In this document: positions 11,489 to 13,679 of the stretch, piece by piece
Position numbering within the stretch: position 1 is the first letter of the stretch
How the letters are laid out: each line of letters starts with the position of its first letter
Origin: JAIFWV01 sp964580495
Lineage (GTDB): Bacteria; Patescibacteriota; Doudnabacteria; UBA920; O2-02-FULL-48-8
NCBI GenBank assembly: GCA_964580495.1
Contig: CAZOKE010000021.1
Coordinates: 1 to 13,679, forward strand
Direction: 5' to 3'
Length of the DNA: 13,679 nucleotides
Program-made: the position numbers and the translations under genes
The notes under the pieces: generated by a model
What the model was told of the DNA's origin: nothing
Seen by the model: only the letters and a program-made list of their open reading frames with translations
Databases searched by the model: none

Positions 11489-13679
11489 CTAATTTAAAGC
11501 CGCGCCAATCGGTATGCTGTGGAAGTCGATGGTATTTATTTGGCTGAAGCTGTACCCCCTCTTGGTCAGAGCCTTGGCGGAAGCAAACGGCTGAATCATT
11601 CCTTTGTTGTAGAGATAAACCGTCGGGTTGTTCGGATATTTCACGAGCATGCCGTTTTTAATATTCAGAGTACTAACACCCAACACGGACGCCGGTTTCA
11701 TCTGGATTGGCGGGCCGGCCGGCACGGCAAGATCGGATTGATTTATAGCAACCACATTCTTAAATTCGTTACCCCAGGACAGGAATACTGATGCGGATGG
11801 GAAAGGCAAGCGTTGGGTCGCACCCATGAAGTAAATTGTGCCATTGCTGTTTACAAGCACTCCCCTGGTATGCCGCTGGTTGGCCGTGAAAATTCCGGAA
11901 CCCAAAGCTATTCCTGAGGTGTCTGTACGTGTCACATTTGCCAACTTAAACCCAAAACCGCTGAACGCCGTCATGTTCGCAAAAGGACGCTTCTGCCCAT
12001 ACTCCATAATATAGATCACTCCAGAATCCAGCAGAAGTTTGCCGTCGGCAAAAGTCCCAGTACTTCCGGATGAGGTGTTGTTGCTGGCCGTGCCTTCCGT
12101 GGTAAAGGAAATGTCCACCGGCTGCGAATAGACTCTGGAATCATCGTAAGTCATAAGGGTGTAATAGTATGTGGTTCCAGGGACAACATTGGTGTCATGG
12201 TAGTTCAGAGTCCCGGCTGGCAGATCCGCAATGACTTGCGATGCATTATAAGTATTTACGTAGCCCGATGTCGAACGCATAATCACTGTCCCTGTATAGT
12301 AGGTATTTGGATCAACCCAAACCAGATTCACTGAACCCCCTGCTGCAGTGACAAATAGTATTGATCCCGGTTGATTGCCCTTGGCCAGAGTCGTAAATGT
12401 CGAATCTGGTGAAGTGGCTAAGTTTCCATAGACATCAGCGGAGTCAACCCGATAATGGTACAAAGTCGAGTAAGACAAATGCTTTATGCTCACGGAATGG
12501 TTTGTGACCAAAGTGTTGTTTACGGACGTGCTTGAACCGTAGTTTATCGTAGTACCATATTCGACTTTGCTGGACGAAGCTACGTCTGTCGTCCAAGTGA
12601 TTGTAACGGAACCGGAGCTGATGTTAGTTGCCGTTACATTTGAAATCACTGGAGGCGTGCTGCTCGGTGGCGGCGGCTGTGGCGCTGTTACAGTAATAGT
12701 CGCCGTGGCTGTGACCAAACCAGTTGAATTCGACGCCGTAAGCGTATAGGTTGTGTTCTGTGTCGGGCTAACTATCAAGCTACCGGACGCCGGCTGTTGT
12801 CCCAAGCCTTGGTCAATCGAAACAGAAGTGGCATTTGTAGTGGACCAAGTCAAAGTCGAGCTGGTTCCGGAAGTAATTGAGGTTGGTGAGGCGGTAAGAG
12901 TGGCTGTCGGCATTGGCAAGGGGTTGACGGTGACAGTAGCCAAACCCGTGGCTGAACCGGAACTGTTAGTTGCTGTCAGAGTGTATGTCGTGGTGGTAGT
13001 TGGAGAAACCGTGGTCGAGCCTGCGGCAGCAACTGTGCCAACTGTTGGGCTGATGGACACTGATGTCGCACCGCTGGTTGACCAGCTCAATGTTGAGGAT
13101 TGCCCAGAATTGATGGTGGTTGGGTTGGCAGAAAAGGTGGCTGTAGGCAATGAACCTATACTCGGGTCATTGGGGCCATAAAGAATCCAAGTCGTGCCGT
13201 TCCATTGCCACCAATTGTTGTCAGTGCCGAGAGTGTAAAGGACGTTTTGGTACCAGAGCAAAACTGAACCTTTACCCGGAGCTTGAATCCCGTTCTTGAA
13301 GATGCTGGTGCCAGAAAGCGTCCAGACATCGCCATTGTTGTCGATTATTTGGGTGGCATTGGTTGGAACCCTGGTTCCAGAAGGAGAAGCTGCGGGTTTA
13401 CTGACTGTAAATGTCTTGGGTGAACCAGTTAGTAAAGTTGATTTGGTGGAATCATTCAAATCGATGCCATAAGCATAGTAGCTGTGGGCGGTCCCATCCC
13501 GCAGGTTAGTTGGAATTGCGAACTGGAAGCCATGGTTGCCGGTAATGTTGTAAGCCGTATTAACGTCAGGCCGTAGGACACTGGTTAAGACTGTGCCAAT
13601 GAGAGTGCCGGTTCCCACTGGGCCACCAGCAAAGATTTGGACCGAGTTGGATTGGCTGGATAGGTCTGGGTCAAAGGAC
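11489..13679 (-). CDS. Large modular surface protein, 5' end beyond the window
   Basis: The frame stays open to the right edge (730 residues). A GTG at 13618 lies inside the same domain, so it is not the true start. From the N-terminal side there is the end of a beta-sandwich repeat (FDPD, then SVQIFAGGPVGTGTLIG, NHGFQFAIP, GSPKTF). A WT.SGTSIFKNG-GTDNNWWQWNGTTW module (about 13100-13380) follows, then two Ig-like domains about 70 residues each (PTATFSANPTTINSGQSSTL and PTATLTASPTSITSGTSSTL). A Pro linker, a fibronectin type III domain with WTTDVASSSKVEYG and a second FN3-like domain come next. Three copies of a C-terminal repeat (11489-12050) end the protein. The composition is rich in Ser, Thr, Gly and Val. 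Such proteins are displayed on CPR and other cell surfaces for adhesion or S-layer formation. Any signal or catalytic part lies outside the window. Confidence 0.85.
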   Translation of the reverse strand, partial: SFDPDLSSQSNSVQIFAGGPVGTGTLIGTVLTSVLRPDVNTAYNITGNHGFQFAIPTNLRDGTAHSYYAYGIDLNDSTKSTLLTGSPKTFTVSKPAASPSGTRVPTNATQIIDNNGDVWTLSGTSIFKNGIQAPGKGSVLLWYQNVLYTLGTDNNWWQWNGTTWILYGPNDPSIGSLPTATFSANPTTINSGQSSTLSWSTSGATSVSISPTVGTVAAAGSTTVSPTTTTTYTLTATNSSGSATGLATVTVNPLPMPTATLTASPTSITSGTSSTLTWSTTNATSVSIDQGLGQQPASGSLIVSPTQNTTYTLTASNSTGLVTATATITVTAPQPPPPSSTPPVISNVTATNISSGSVTITWTTDVASSSKVEYGTTINYGSSTSVNNTLVTNHSVSIKHLSYSTLYHYRVDSADVYGNLATSPDSTFTTLAKGNQPGSILFVTAAGGSVNLVWVDPNTYYTGTVIMRSTSGYVNTYNASQVIADLPAGTLNYHDTNVVPGTTYYYTLMTYDDSRVYSQPVDISFTTEGTASNNTSSGSTGTFADGKLLLDSGVIYIMEYGQKRPFANMTAFSGFGFKLANVTRTDTSGIALGSGIFTANQRHTRGVLVNSNGTIYFMGATQRLPFPSASVFLSWGNEFKNVVAINQSDLAVPAGPPIQMKPASVLGVSTLNIKNGMLVKYPNNPTVYLYNKGMIQPFASAKALTKRGYSFSQINTIDFHSIPIGAALN
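11495..12050 (-). repeat. Three tandem copies of a C-terminal surface-protein repeat
   Basis: The unit of about 50 residues runs G-L/V-L-V, then VIYIMEYGQKRPF or TIYFMGATQRLPF or TVYLYNKGMIQPF, then S-A---F--GF-F--V and a PxG-type end. The three copies cover roughly residues 523-575, 584-633 and 653-707 counted from the GTG at 13618. They probably form a carbohydrate-, wall- or S-layer-binding end of the protein. Confidence 0.65.

Noticed and set aside
12753..13181. 142-residue Val-rich plus-strand open frame
   Set aside because: Antisense of the two Ig-like repeats in the surface protein; its internal repetition mirrors those domains.

Overview
The window looks like a scaffold piece from an uncultivated Candidate Phyla Radiation (Patescibacteria/Parcubacteria-type) bacterium. 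The main reasons are an O-antigen-ligase/TPR protein with the family pattern common in those genomes, a modular surface protein (Ig-like, FN3 and a triplicated C-terminal repeat), small single-TM proteins, few clear Shine-Dalgarno sites and two apparently leaderless genes. A run of 10 Ns (4388-4397) marks a scaffold join. The lineage is an inference from gene content.

Region 1, 1-5108, resembles an integrative mobile element. On the minus strand, a GHKL-type ATPase (cut by the window edge) is preceded by a 74-aa helical protein in a two-gene operon with its own promoter, and further right lies a 68-aa single-TM protein. On the plus strand run a RepA/DnaB-like RecA-fold ATPase, a Cys-rich 140-aa protein, a terminase-small-subunit-like protein, a 45-aa protein and a large serine recombinase. 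The recombinase is split by the N gap and by an in-frame TAA just after it, and its last 12 bases overlap the 3' end of a tRNA-His gene. The 457-base gap 882-1338 holds two divergent promoters with overlapping -35 boxes. Each drives a long leader full of complementary segments, including a three-way-junction-like fold on the minus strand and an H-type-pseudoknot/attenuator arrangement on the plus strand. This control region is the most interesting part of the window.

Region 2, 5043-5374, is a minus-strand tRNA-Arg(UCU) - tRNA-His(GUG) unit. A strong promoter lies upstream, a terminator-like hairpin sits between promoter and tRNAs, and the terminator after tRNA-His lies inside the recombinase reading frame.

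Region 3, 5429-8112, holds a GC-rich secreted lipoprotein gene (minus), then a ZIP-family metal transporter and a stearoyl-CoA-desaturase-like fatty acid desaturase (plus, probably one transcript) closed by a strong terminator.

Region 4, 8113-13679, is a minus-strand envelope block. It holds a PAP2-type phosphatase, an O-antigen ligase/polymerase-like membrane protein with TPRs and an inserted calcium-binding-type repeat, and a large modular surface protein that runs off the right edge. Together these suggest cell-surface polysaccharide, lipid and S-layer-type functions, next to a probably decaying mobile element in a tRNA gene.
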